Notes under the pieces: model-generated
Told to the model about the DNA's origin: nothing
What the model saw: the letters and a program-made list of their open reading frames with translations, nothing else
The model's database searches: none
Made by a program: the position numbers and the translations under genes
Source: an uncultured Anaeroplasmataceae bacterium
Lineage (GTDB): Bacteria > Bacillota_I > Bacilli_A > Acholeplasmatales > Anaeroplasmataceae
Length of the DNA stretch: 63,803 nucleotides
Reading direction: 5' to 3'
NCBI GenBank assembly: GCA_949840955.1
Contig: CATKXV010000004.1
Location: 1 to 63,803, forward strand
Part shown: positions 34,309-43,704 of the stretch, piece by piece
How the letters are laid out: every line of letters starts with the position of its first letter
Numbering within the stretch: the first letter of the stretch is position 1

Positions 34309-35531
34309 TATTGTATCCTCTCTTTCATATCAATAGGAACTTCAATAGAAAGAATTCCTTGAATTGGACCATCTATATTTATCTCTAACATTTGTAAGCA
34401 ATATATACAATTAGAATAAAGCTTTCCATTTTTTCTAATATAGTCTTTCGTATTAATTGTGTGTGCACTTTTTTTCATTGCATCGCATAAACACAATTCA
34501 TAATGCTGAATTAAATTAAATTGTCTATAACGTCTATAATGGTGTTGATGTGTTGGATAAATACTATAAAAATCACAAGCACAATATGATTCTCCATTAT
34601 AACTAAAATTATTACTGCAAATATGATCTTCTAAATTTGTAATTGCAATTGCAAAATCATAAAAATCATATCCTATATAAGATAAACAAGAGTAAGAACC
34701 AAAATCTTCTAAACCTGTATTAAAATAAATTTCATCGGTTATTTCGTTATATTCATATGCAACTACAACGTGTCCATTTCCCTCATCATCACGAATACCC
34801 ATTAGCACTGGCACTCCCTGCTGTATCATTTCAATAGCATATGATTTAGCAGTTAAATTTCTATCATAATTAGTTTGAATAGAAATATTATTAAAAGAAG
34901 ATTCTAAATAGTTTTTCAAAAAACTATTTATTTGATTAAAATTCATTCCCAATGAAAACTCTCCGTTTGGCAAATTATAAACATTTATATATTTTGAAGA
35001 AGAATTAAGAGCAATATCTAATAGATACAAATGAAAATAAGTTAAAGCATTTTCCTCAATAAAATTTTTATAATTATTAAAAGAATATCTTCCATATAAG
35101 TTTATTTTTTGATTATAATCATCCAAAAATTTTGCCTTATCACCAATAATTCCCGAGGAAGAGTTAAAAATCATCTCATTTGATAAAACTGAAATATTTT
35201 CCGTTTTATCATATCTCTCTGGAATGAGTCTATCATCCCATACTGTATCATAATAAGATAAGAGCATTCCGATAGCTACTAGTCCGCAAGATCCAAAAGC
35301 ATTAAAGCCTATATTTTCATTTAAATTAAGAAAATATTTTTGCATCAAATTTAAAGTCAAACTATTTGTTGGCAAAAAATTATGATGATTGTCAGTTTGA
35401 TTTTCAGAATATCCTTGTAGACTGGTACTCAGATATATTTTTTCATCATAATCCATTGTTTCGTTTAGTGATAACGAAGAAATAAAACCGATGCTAAACA
35501 AAAATGTAATAAATAAAATAACTTTTTTCAT
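34308..35531 (-). CDS. Secreted papain-like cysteine protease
   Basis: 407 residues with a signal peptide (about 1-20). The catalytic triad is visible: Cys82 in FGSCGLVAIGMLLSYYD, His254 in GNGHVVVAYEY and Asn271 in IYFNTG, as in C39/papain-like enzymes. Residues about 305-395 hold Cys pairs (CACD, CLCD, CIYC) and many His, perhaps a metal-binding or disulfide module. It lies directly before the serpin and follows a promoter with Spo0A-like boxes. The target is unknown. Confidence 0.8.
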   Translation of the reverse strand: MKKVILFITFLFSIGFISSLSLNETMDYDEKIYLSTSLQGYSENQTDNHHNFLPTNSLTLNLMQKYFLNLNENIGFNAFGSCGLVAIGMLLSYYDTVWDDRLIPERYDKTENISVLSNEMIFNSSSGIIGDKAKFLDDYNQKINLYGRYSFNNYKNFIEENALTYFHLYLLDIALNSSSKYINVYNLPNGEFSLGMNFNQINSFLKNYLESSFNNISIQTNYDRNLTAKSYAIEMIQQGVPVLMGIRDDEGNGHVVVAYEYNEITDEIYFNTGLEDFGSYSCLSYIGYDFYDFAIAITNLEDHICSNNFSYNGESYCACDFYSIYPTHQHHYRRYRQFNLIQHYELCLCDAMKKSAHTINTKDYIRKNGKLYSNCIYCLQMLEINIDGPIQGILSIEVPIDMKERIQ

Positions 35532-35743
35532 TGTACTGCCCTCCCAAATTATAATATGATTTTAAATTTTTTAGCCTTGATCTAATAAACAAGGATATAT
35601 GGATCTAGTTTCTTATTGATTAAGAAGCTAGGTATTCCATCAAATTTTTTATTTTATTCACTAGTATACACTCTAATACTATATTTTTTTAAATACGACT
35701 TTTGATTCTGCTACAAGATACTACAAAATACTTCTCTACTTTA

Positions 35744-35808
35744 ATTATAAACAAATACATTAGCTAATTCAATAAAAAAATATATTTTTCGTACGACAAA
35801 GTTCGACA
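35744..35808 (-). promoter_or_regulatory. Promoter with tandem Spo0A-like boxes (protease-serpin operon)
   Basis: Minus strand: TGTCGAA (35802-35808), 3 bp, TGTCGTA (35792-35798), 19-bp gap, TTGAAT (35767-35772), 17-bp spacer, TATAAT (35744-35749). It lies in the 365-bp gap 35532-35896, which otherwise contains a terminator and a long AT-rich leader of about 200 bp before the protease ATG. Confidence 0.72.
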
Positions 35809-35829
35809 AAAATTAGTTGTTCTATAATA

Positions 35830-35872
35830 AAAAAATGTTTATAAATACAATTAAGTATCTACAAACATTTTA
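35830..35872 (-). terminator. Terminator after the ABC exporter operon
   Basis: Stem AAATGTTT/AAACATTT (35832-35870) with a long AT-rich loop, then a run of T on the minus strand, downstream of the gene ending at 35897. Confidence 0.65.
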
Positions 35873-35896
35873 TTCTTACTTCTATTTACTCTAGCT

Positions 35897-37660
35897 TTAC
35901 TTATTTTTTTCAAATTGCGAATCATACATATCCTGATATATAGGACAGGTTTGATAAAGATGTGTATGACTCCCTTGACCTACAATTTGTCCATGATCTA
36001 ATACAACAATTTCATCGGCATCCTTAATTGTAGAAAGACGATGAGCTATGATAAAGGTTGTTCTTCCTTTAGCAACCACGTCCATAGCATGCTTAATTCG
36101 AATTTCAGTTTCACTATCAATATTTGCGGTTGCTTCATCTAAAACTAAAATTTTAGGCTTACGCAATAAAATTCTTGCAAAGGAAAGAAGTTGTTTTTCC
36201 CCTAAGGATAGGTTATCTCCCTTAAAGGAAATTGGTGTGTCTAGACCTAGCTCATTTTTTGTAAGCATATAACCTGCTCCTACTTCTTCAATTACTTTGA
36301 TTATTTCCTCATCTGGATAATCTCGTTCCATCGTTACATTAGAACGAATCGTTCCTGCAAATAAGGCTGGAGTTTGAAGAACAATTCCTAAATGCTTACG
36401 ATATGAAGCCTTATTATAGGTCTTGATATCTACTCCATCAACAAGTAAATTTCCATCCTGATAGTCATTATAACCTAAAAGTAGATTCATTAAAGAGGAC
36501 TTCCCGCTTCCTGTATGTCCAACAATACCAATTTTCTTTCCTGCTTCAACCTTTAAGGATAGGTCCTTTAATACATAATTATCCTCAATATAGGCAAACT
36601 TGATATGCTTAAACTCCACAGATCCTTGTATTTCAGCTGGGGCAGGATCTCCATCCAACACCCTTGTATCATTTTCCTCATCCATAAATAAGAATACTCG
36701 ATTGGCAGCAACTAAAGAATCCTCTAATTCATTTAAATTATTAAATATTGCATTGATTGGATTGATCATTCTTGTTATATAATCAATAAACGTTGTTATT
36801 AACCCTGCCGTTACAACAATTCCTCCAATTTCTGTAGCCTGAAATCCCAAAAAGAATAGAATTCCAGTTTCAGCAAGCCTACGAACTACAACCAATAGCT
36901 CCCATCCAAAATAAATGTTAATTGTGTTTGCCTTCTTGTCATTATAATTATACCGATTTACCAAATCCTTATATTCACCAAGCATATTTTCTTCTTGATT
37001 AAAATCCTGAATGATTAAGGCCCCACTAATGAGTTCATTGAGCTTTCCAGTAATTCTAGAACCCGTTTCTCTTAAATCCAAATAATATTTATGAACCTTT
37101 TTACGATACACTGTAATCCAGATTAATATGATAGGAACAACAGCTAAAATGATTAACCCTAGCAATGGCTCTAATATAATTAATCCTACATAAACTATAG
37201 CTATATTGAGTAATGAATTCACTATAGAAAACATAGTCATATAAAAGGTTCTAACCCCATTACTATCTGAAGTAATTTTTGCAACAATTTTACCATCAGG
37301 CTCTAAAGAAAAATAATCTACAGGAAGATAGTCAACCTTCCGAATCGCCTCTTCTCTTAAATTCTTTTCAATATGCATTCCTGTTAGGGTTTGAAAGTAT
37401 TGTCCAAAATAACGCATTGTAACAACGATAATAATAAGAACAAAATAGATAATCAAAAACTGAAATGTCTTTTCCAATTGATTGTCAGGAATAAATTCAT
37501 CAATGATCCTTTTGGTAAGTAATGGAGCTATGGTTGTTAAAATTGCTACCCCAATAGATAAGATTAAGGATAATAGAATAAGCCATTTTTCCTTTTTCAT
37601 ATAAGGTAAAGTCTTTTTAAACAAAGTAGATTTTGAATAGTTTTTATCCTGCTTACTCAT
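35897..37660 (-). CDS. ABC exporter half-transporter (consensus Walker B subunit)
   Basis: 587 residues: six membrane helices (about 25-310) then an ABC domain. GHTGSGKSS (Walker A), LVLDEATANID (Walker B with catalytic Glu) and IIAHRLST (switch His) are normal, but the signature reads NLSLGEKQL instead of LSGGQ. The partner gene shows the reverse pattern, so the two should form a heterodimer with one consensus and one degenerate ATP site (TM287/288, BmrCD type). The start ATG at 37660 overlaps the partner's end by 8 bp. Likely multidrug or peptide export. Confidence 0.93.
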   Translation of the reverse strand: MSKQDKNYSKSTLFKKTLPYMKKEKWLILLSLILSIGVAILTTIAPLLTKRIIDEFIPDNQLEKTFQFLIIYFVLIIIVVTMRYFGQYFQTLTGMHIEKNLREEAIRKVDYLPVDYFSLEPDGKIVAKITSDSNGVRTFYMTMFSIVNSLLNIAIVYVGLIILEPLLGLIILAVVPIILIWITVYRKKVHKYYLDLRETGSRITGKLNELISGALIIQDFNQEENMLGEYKDLVNRYNYNDKKANTINIYFGWELLVVVRRLAETGILFFLGFQATEIGGIVVTAGLITTFIDYITRMINPINAIFNNLNELEDSLVAANRVFLFMDEENDTRVLDGDPAPAEIQGSVEFKHIKFAYIEDNYVLKDLSLKVEAGKKIGIVGHTGSGKSSLMNLLLGYNDYQDGNLLVDGVDIKTYNKASYRKHLGIVLQTPALFAGTIRSNVTMERDYPDEEIIKVIEEVGAGYMLTKNELGLDTPISFKGDNLSLGEKQLLSFARILLRKPKILVLDEATANIDSETEIRIKHAMDVVAKGRTTFIIAHRLSTIKDADEIVVLDHGQIVGQGSHTHLYQTCPIYQDMYDSQFEKNK

Positions 37661-39401
37661 GATCCTCACCTTCTTCCATTTGCTGAGCAAGGAATTGCTC
37701 ATAATACCAGCCCTTTAAATCCATTAGCTCCTTATGAGTCCCCTGTTCAACAATTTTACCTTGATCAAGAACAATAATCATATTTGCATTCATTACAGCA
37801 GATAGTCGATGTGCAACTATAATATTCGTACGATTGGATCTATATTTTCTTAAGGAGTGAATTATATTGGATTCTGTTTTTCCATCAACAGCAGATAAGG
37901 AATCATCTAAAACCAAAACATCTGCATTCTTTAAAAATGCTCTTGCAATAGCAAGTCTCTGCTTTTGTCCTCCAGATAAAGTAACACCATACTCTCCTAC
38001 GATTGTTTCATAGCCGTTTGCTAGCTCAGCAATATCCTTTTCAAAATCAGCCATGACAACAGCCTCGTTCACCTCATCTGAGGATGCATTTGAATCCCCT
38101 AACAAAACATTTTTCATTACAGAACGAGAAAATAAAACATGCTCCTGAGGCACATATCCTACATGCTTCCGGATATCCTGCTGATTATATGCTTCAATTT
38201 CCTCACCATTAATAAAGATTCTTCCCTCTTCTATCGGAAGCTGTCTTACAAGCTGTCTTACAAGTGTGGACTTCCCACTTCCTGTTTTACCTACAATACC
38301 TAAGGTTTCTCCTTCCTTTATGGTTAAATTAATATGCTTTAATACATCATCGTTATCCCCAATATAACGGAAGGAAAAATCCTTAAATTCAATGGTCTTA
38401 ATCTCCTTGACAGCTGCATCACTTTTATCAATAACACTACTTTTAGAATCATAGATTTCATTAATTCGGTCAGCAGAAATTAAGGACTGATAGAAATTAT
38501 TTATCATATTTCCAATATTGGTCAGTGGAGATTGAAATTGATTTAGATAAAGAAGAATTAAAGCAAGCTCTGCTACTGTTATCCGCTCTAAATAGCAAAA
38601 ATAAGCTCCTAACCCATAAGCAACTACAGTAGATACTGCAACAATGGATTGAAACATAGGCTGAAAAATAACATTAATTTTCAAGTTAGCCTTCTCTACA
38701 TCATAGGTATCCTTTGAATATTTTAGATTCTTTTGATAATTTTCCTCTTCTTTAGAAAAAGCTCGAATTGTACGAACATTCGTTATACTTTCTAAGATGA
38801 CATTTCCCATTAAAGAGGACTTTTCCCGAACCAACTGCCAATTTCTTTTTACTTTTCTTTTTAATAAAAGATTCGCAACAAAAATAAAGCTTAACGGAAT
38901 AAAACACAAGATGGATAGCACTGGATCAACAAGAATCATAGCAACTAGGGTAATGACTACTGTCATAAATTCTAAGAAAATATTTAATAATCGATTTCCT
39001 CCACTGAAATTTACGCTTTTCACATCTCCTAAAGCTCTAGTAAGTAAATCACCAGATTGGAATCGCTCAAAAAAGGTTGCATCCTGAACCAAAATATTTT
39101 CCATATATCGAACCTGTAATGCATAATACAATCGAACCTTCAACCGATTTTGTAGGACTCTTTTTGTTGTAGCTACTACATATATAGCAATCATAGCAAC
39201 TATATAAGGTAAAATGATTTTATATAGTAAAAAAGCTATGGTAATTGTATTTTTATCATCAATGGCATCAATCAGCATCGATACAATTTTTGCTGGAATT
39301 AAATTTAAAACAGGTAAAAGTAATCCAACAAGAATGATAACGACATAACGAGGCCAGTTTTTTGAAATAAACCACCATAGGCTCTTTATAAATTTAAACA
39401 T
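37653..39401 (-). CDS. ABC exporter half-transporter (Walker B Glu to Asp)
   Basis: 582 residues: six membrane helices, then an ABC domain with [24 protein letters not shown] (normal signature) and LVLDDSLSAVD, where Asp replaces the catalytic Glu. This makes the degenerate ATP site of a heterodimeric exporter. I start at ATG 39401, with GAGGTGAGG upstream; GTG 39410 would lie inside that site. First gene of the two-gene operon. Confidence 0.93.
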   Translation of the reverse strand: MFKFIKSLWWFISKNWPRYVVIILVGLLLPVLNLIPAKIVSMLIDAIDDKNTITIAFLLYKIILPYIVAMIAIYVVATTKRVLQNRLKVRLYYALQVRYMENILVQDATFFERFQSGDLLTRALGDVKSVNFSGGNRLLNIFLEFMTVVITLVAMILVDPVLSILCFIPLSFIFVANLLLKRKVKRNWQLVREKSSLMGNVILESITNVRTIRAFSKEEENYQKNLKYSKDTYDVEKANLKINVIFQPMFQSIVAVSTVVAYGLGAYFCYLERITVAELALILLYLNQFQSPLTNIGNMINNFYQSLISADRINEIYDSKSSVIDKSDAAVKEIKTIEFKDFSFRYIGDNDDVLKHINLTIKEGETLGIVGKTGSGKSTLVRQLVRQLPIEEGRIFINGEEIEAYNQQDIRKHVGYVPQEHVLFSRSVMKNVLLGDSNASSDEVNEAVVMADFEKDIAELANGYETIVGEYGVTLSGGQKQRLAIARAFLKNADVLVLDDSLSAVDGKTESNIIHSLRKYRSNRTNIIVAHRLSAVMNANMIIVLDQGKIVEQGTHKELMDLKGWYYEQFLAQQMEEGEDHE

Positions 39402-39477
39402 ATCCCTCACCTCTTTTTCGCATAGTATAATTATAGTTAAAAATACGCAAGAAGAAAAGGAAAAAGTATCACAAATA

Positions 39478-40311
39478 TTAATTCGTTCTATATTTTTTTA
39501 ATAGGGCAATTTCCAGCTTATATCCCTCATCATCATTGGGGGTTTCCAAATAAAATGGCAAATTTTTCAATTTAGGATGATTGATAATACGCACAATAGC
39601 ATCCAATCCAATTGTTCCTTCGCCAATTTTTGCATGACGATCCTTATTTGATGCAAAAGGCATCATAGAATCATTTAAATGAATTGCCTTTAATCGATCC
39701 AATCCTATAATAGAATCAAATTCATTTAAAACCTCATCTAAATTCTTTACAATATCATACCCCGCAGAATAGATATGGCAGGTATCTAAGCATACCCCTA
39801 ATTTTTCATTATGGGTAACCCGAGAAATAATTTCAGCAATTTCCTCAAAGCTTCTCCCAATTTCACTTCCTTTTCCCGCCATTGTTTCTAATAATATAGT
39901 TGTTTTCATCGTTGGATCGATTACCTCATTTAATATTTCTACGATTTGAGTAATCCCTACCTCAACGCCTTGTCCTGTATGAGATCCTGGATGAAAATTA
40001 TATAGGGCATTTGGAAAATGCTCTAGCATCTCTAAATCAGACTTAAAAACCATTCTTGCAAATTCTCTAGTATCTGGATTTGCAGAGCATGCATTTAAGG
40101 TATAAGGAGCATGGCATAAAAGACCCTCTATTCCTGAATAGGAGGCATATTCCATAAAGCCTTCAAAATCAAGCTGATCCCATGGCCTTGCTCTACCTCC
40201 CTGAGGATTCCTTGAAAAATACTGAAAGGTATTTCCTCCAAGCTCAACTATATTTTTACCAGCCTTTAAAAATCCATTGGCTATAGATAAATGACAACCT
40301 ATTTTAAACAT
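39478..40311 (-). CDS. nfo: Endonuclease IV (AP endonuclease)
   Basis: 277-residue TIM-barrel Zn enzyme that cuts DNA at abasic sites. Family segments: GCHLSIANG at the start, YNFHPGSHTGQG, LLETMAGKG, VCLDTCHIYSAGYD, HLNDSM and HAKIGEGTIG, holding the Zn ligands. It overlaps the pcp gene by 13 bp (start ATG 40311). Confidence 0.96.
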   Translation of the reverse strand: MFKIGCHLSIANGFLKAGKNIVELGGNTFQYFSRNPQGGRARPWDQLDFEGFMEYASYSGIEGLLCHAPYTLNACSANPDTREFARMVFKSDLEMLEHFPNALYNFHPGSHTGQGVEVGITQIVEILNEVIDPTMKTTILLETMAGKGSEIGRSFEEIAEIISRVTHNEKLGVCLDTCHIYSAGYDIVKNLDEVLNEFDSIIGLDRLKAIHLNDSMMPFASNKDRHAKIGEGTIGLDAIVRIINHPKLKNLPFYLETPNDDEGYKLEIALLKKYRTN

Positions 40312-40895
40312 TTTCTTTCCTCCAGTATTACATCTAAGAGCTCTGAAATAATATGAACAATTTCATTCAATTCTAGATAAGGCTCCTCTTCCTTCGGCTC
40401 TGTATAAGGAATATGAACAAAGCCACAGGCTATATTTAAATTATTTTGCACGATATATTCTAGCTCCTGATAATAGACATCATTACAAACATAGGTGCCT
40501 GCGGAATAAGAAATCATAAAATTCTCATTCTCTATTTTTTCTTTGATTCTTTTTAAATTCAAGGTTGAATCATAGGCTAAAGGTCCATTGCTAATTTTTT
40601 CATTTAAAAATATTTGACCCTGATTATCCTTAAATTCTGAATCTCTCGCATTTAAGGCAATTGCCTCTAAGCAAACCTTACTTCTTCCTCCTGCAAGCCC
40701 GATAGACAAAACAACATCTGGTTTGATTTCTTTTATTTTTTCAACAACCTTTTCTCCATCTAAGCCATACACTACATCTAGCTTCAATACCTCTATGGTT
40801 TCTGTTCTTCTATTTTTCAACTCATCTAAAACGCCTAAAGAAGGATTGCTTATATTTTTTCCAAAGGGCTTAAATCCCGTTAAAAGTATTTTCAT
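40299..40895 (-). CDS. pcp: Pyroglutamyl-peptidase I
   Basis: 198-residue cysteine peptidase (C15) that removes N-terminal pyroglutamate. TGFKPFGKNISNPS opens the protein; the catalytic residues lie in LEAIALNARD (Glu), GTYVCNDVYY (Cys near 138) and GFVHIPY (His). ATG 40895 gives the family start; longer frames are upstream noise. It overlaps nfo. Confidence 0.93.
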   Translation of the reverse strand: MKILLTGFKPFGKNISNPSLGVLDELKNRRTETIEVLKLDVVYGLDGEKVVEKIKEIKPDVVLSIGLAGGRSKVCLEAIALNARDSEFKDNQGQIFLNEKISNGPLAYDSTLNLKRIKEKIENENFMISYSAGTYVCNDVYYQELEYIVQNNLNIACGFVHIPYTEPKEEEPYLELNEIVHIISELLDVILEERKCLK

Positions 40896-41004
40896 GTACA
40901 TCACCATTTCATATTTTATCATATTTCAAGAAAAAAAAGAATAAAGAATATAAAAATTAATTTGATTATACTCGTATAGTCATTGCTATTAAAAAAATCC
41001 TTTT

Positions 41005-41718
41005 TTAAAATTTAGATAAAAACTCCTTTAGACGATCAGTTTTAGGATGAAGGAAAAGCTCTTCTGGGCTTCCCTCTTCCATGATTGTTTGATCACATAC
41101 AAAGACAACCCTTGTTGCAATTTCTTTTGCAAATTTCATTTCATGAGTTACAATGCAAGCTGTCATACCAGCCTCTGCTAGAGTCTTGATTACCTGGAGT
41201 ACCTCCTGAACCATCTCTGGGTCTAAAGCACTGGTCGGTTCATCAAACAGCATAATTTCTGGATCCATCATTAAGCTTCTTAGGATTGCAATTCTTTGCT
41301 TTTGCCCACCAGATAATTTTTCAGGATACATATCCATTTTATCGAGTAAGTGTATTTTTTCTAAAAGTCCCTTTGCCTTTTGAATCGCTTCCTCCTTGGA
41401 ATATTTCTTTAATTGTGTTGGAGCAAGAATTAAGTTTTCTAATACTGTTACATGTGGAAACAATTCAAAATTTTGAAACACCATACCAATATGCTGACGA
41501 ATTCTATTTATATTTTTATCTGTTAGCTCCTCTTCTTTAAAAAATACCTTTCCCTCCTCTGGCTGAATCATACGATTCATAGTACGAAGCAGAGTAGATT
41601 TACCAGAGCCTGAAGGTCCTATAATACATATAATATCTTTTTTTTGAACCTCAAGGCTTACATCCTTTAAAATAAGGCTATCCTTATAGGAAACGGATAT
41701 ATGATCAACCTTTAGCAT
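41005..41718 (-). CDS. Polar amino-acid ABC transporter ATP-binding protein
   Basis: 237 residues. Motifs [40 protein letters not shown] and IVTHEM match the GlnQ/ArtP group. ATG 41718 follows AAAGGAGGG. It overlaps the permease gene by 14 bp. The operon lies under a T-box leader, so expression responds to uncharged tRNA, probably tRNA-Arg. Confidence 0.93.
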   Translation of the reverse strand: MLKVDHISVSYKDSLILKDVSLEVQKKDIICIIGPSGSGKSTLLRTMNRMIQPEEGKVFFKEEELTDKNINRIRQHIGMVFQNFELFPHVTVLENLILAPTQLKKYSKEEAIQKAKGLLEKIHLLDKMDMYPEKLSGGQKQRIAILRSLMMDPEIMLFDEPTSALDPEMVQEVLQVIKTLAEAGMTACIVTHEMKFAKEIATRVVFVCDQTIMEEGSPEELFLHPKTDRLKEFLSKF

Positions 41719-42487
41719 GCTGTAGAACCCTCCTTTCAATTCTCTTTAAAATGGCAGCAATAAGAAAAACAAGGAAAAAATAAACGACTCCCATAACCAA
41801 ATATACGGTTTTATAATCATATGTAGCATTGGCTATTTTACGAAACGCTAAAGTTAAATCCACAGCTCCAACAAAGCCTACAATGGAGGTTTCCTTTAAA
41901 AGGGTAATCAATTCATTTCCAAGGCTAGGAAAGGAATTCCTTAGAGCTTGAGGAAATACAATTTTTCTCATAGTCTTAAAATAGGAAAGCCCTAGGCTTC
42001 TTCCAGCCTCCATTTGCCCAACAGGTACAGCTTCTATCCCACCTCTTATAATTTCAGATACATAGGCTCCTGAATTTAAGCCAAAGGCTAGGATAGCCAC
42101 AAATAAAGGATTTCCCTTATAAAAAGCAAATAGAACAAAATAGAGGATAAGTAGCTGTACCATAGTTGGCGTTCCTCTAAATATACTTACATAAATTTTA
42201 CAAATTTTTTTCAAAAGGATTATACATAGATTTTGACTATTGATTCCATCGATTAGACATAGAATTGTACCTATAAATACTCCACAAAGAAAAGCGACTA
42301 GGGTAATAAGGATTGTATTTCCTAGCCCCTTGAATAGTTCAACAAAGTTGTTTCCTTTTACAAAATTACTTTGTAGGCTTTCAAGAATCTGATCCTTATC
42401 TATAAAGAATAGGATGATTCCTATAATTCCTACAAGGAATATCAAGCTATAGGTAACAAGTCTATCCTTATTCAGCTTCTTGACCAT
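41705..42487 (-). CDS. Polar amino-acid ABC transporter permease
   Basis: 260 residues with about five membrane segments. The inner-loop motif around [28 protein letters not shown] is the EAA loop of HisM/GlnP permeases. It overlaps the binding-protein gene by 20 bp and the ATPase gene by 14 bp. Middle gene of the transporter operon. Confidence 0.94.
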   Translation of the reverse strand: MVKKLNKDRLVTYSLIFLVGIIGIILFFIDKDQILESLQSNFVKGNNFVELFKGLGNTILITLVAFLCGVFIGTILCLIDGINSQNLCIILLKKICKIYVSIFRGTPTMVQLLILYFVLFAFYKGNPLFVAILAFGLNSGAYVSEIIRGGIEAVPVGQMEAGRSLGLSYFKTMRKIVFPQALRNSFPSLGNELITLLKETSIVGFVGAVDLTLAFRKIANATYDYKTVYLVMGVVYFFLVFLIAAILKRIERRVLQHAKG

Positions 42488-43280
42488 AATATTTATTCAC
42501 GATAGACTCAAACATTCCATTTTCCTTCATTTGGGAAATAAAACCATTTAAGGAATCTACAAGACTGTCATTTCCTTTCGCTACAGCTATTGCATATTCT
42601 TCCTCTGTTAAAACAGGATCTAAAACCTCAACTCCCATTATTTTTTTACAATACATTTTTGCAGGAGCCTCATCTATAATTACAGCATCAATTTGACCAT
42701 TTGCTAAAGCAGTAACAGCTAAAGCTCCATTGTCATAGGTTATACAAGATGTATTTGGAATTCCATCAAATTCAAAATCAACATCCCCTTCAATATAATA
42801 CTGCCCCGTTGTACTTCTTTGACAGCCTATTTTTGCATGGGTATCGGATAAGGCCTTTAAAATTTCTGTATCCTTTGCCAAATGCGAATAAGAGCTCCCT
42901 TCCTTTACAAGTACGACCTGACTTGCTGTATAATAGCTTTCTGTAAAGGATAATGTTTTCTCTCTTTTCACATTTTTGGTTATACCTGCAATTGCAACAT
43001 CTGCTTTATTTGTTGATACAGATAACAGGGCTGCATCAAAATCTAAATCCTCAATATCAATAGCTACTTCAAGATAAGTGGCATATGCCTGAATCAATTC
43101 CATATCTATTCCAAGATATTCCGTTCCCTCCTTATATTCGAATGGTGCAAATTCTGCATTTGTAGCTACAACCAAGGTCCCCTTGGCTTGGATTTCCTCC
43201 ACACCTCTAAAGGAAGAGGAGCAGCCGGTAAAAATCACTAGACCTCCCAATAAAAATAAAAATAATGCTTTAAGTTTCAT
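42468..43280 (-). CDS. Amino-acid ABC transporter substrate-binding lipoprotein
   Basis: 270 residues with a lipobox (VIFTGCSS, Cys20). SBP_bac_3 pattern: LVVATNAEFAPFEYKEG, LGIDMELIQAYA, ADVAIAGITKN and REKTLSFTESYYTASQ. The ligand should be a polar amino acid; the T-box specifier suggests arginine. First gene after the leader. Confidence 0.92.
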   Translation of the reverse strand: MKLKALFLFLLGGLVIFTGCSSSFRGVEEIQAKGTLVVATNAEFAPFEYKEGTEYLGIDMELIQAYATYLEVAIDIEDLDFDAALLSVSTNKADVAIAGITKNVKREKTLSFTESYYTASQVVLVKEGSSYSHLAKDTEILKALSDTHAKIGCQRSTTGQYYIEGDVDFEFDGIPNTSCITYDNGALAVTALANGQIDAVIIDEAPAKMYCKKIMGVEVLDPVLTEEEYAIAVAKGNDSLVDSLNGFISQMKENGMFESIVNKYYGQEAE

Positions 43281-43323
43281 TTGTATTGCCTCCTTATAAA
43301 TTTTTTAATAGAAACTTATCTGG

Positions 43324-43599
43324 AAACAAAAAAACGTCCCCAGACCTTGCATATAAAGTCTAAGGACGTATACTATCCATACGTGGTGCCACCTTAGTTC
43401 ATCATTACCTCACAATAATGAAACTCTATAGGTTCTATCAAACCTAGACGCTGTGACGGGCGAACCCGGCGTACCCTACTATACTTTTCAGGCTGCAGCT
43501 CCAAGAGGCGTTCCCTAAATGTTGAAATATCATCCTTCCACCAACCGATGACTCGCTAAATTTCTCTAATAAAGGTACTCTTTCTTTTCTTTGCTATTG
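43324..43599 (-). ncRNA. T-box riboswitch, probably arginine-specific
   Basis: The minus-strand leader has the T-box core AAGGTGGCACCACG at about 43382-43395, a Stem I with GGTTGGTGGAAGG, and a terminator (ACGTCC... GGACGT, seven U, 43324-43371) that competes with the antiterminator. The likely specifier position, directly after GAA and before TCTTGGAGC, reads CGC (Arg); AAC (Asn), one frame back, is the alternative. The downstream operon is a polar amino-acid transporter. Uncharged tRNA would favour read-through. A tRNA-Arg(ACG), which reads CGC, is at 58910. Confidence 0.9.
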
Positions 43600-43605
43600 T
43601 GATAT

Positions 43606-43633
43606 ATTATAATCTTTTTTTTGCTTTTGTAAA
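43606..43633 (-). promoter_or_regulatory. Promoter of the T-box transporter operon
   Basis: Minus strand: TTTACA (43628-43633), 16-bp spacer, TATAAT (43606-43611), just upstream of the T-box leader. Confidence 0.65.
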
Positions 43634-43664
43634 GAGATTTTTTTACAATTTTATTTTTTATAAG

Positions 43665-43690
43665 AAAAAAAGCCACTCCGTAGAGTGACC
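43665..43690 (-). terminator. Terminator after PFOR gene
   Basis: Stem GTCACTC/GAGTGGC (one G-U pair) with a 4-nt loop, then seven U on the minus strand. Confidence 0.85.
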
Positions 43691-43704
43691 TTTATTTTTT
43701 ATTA

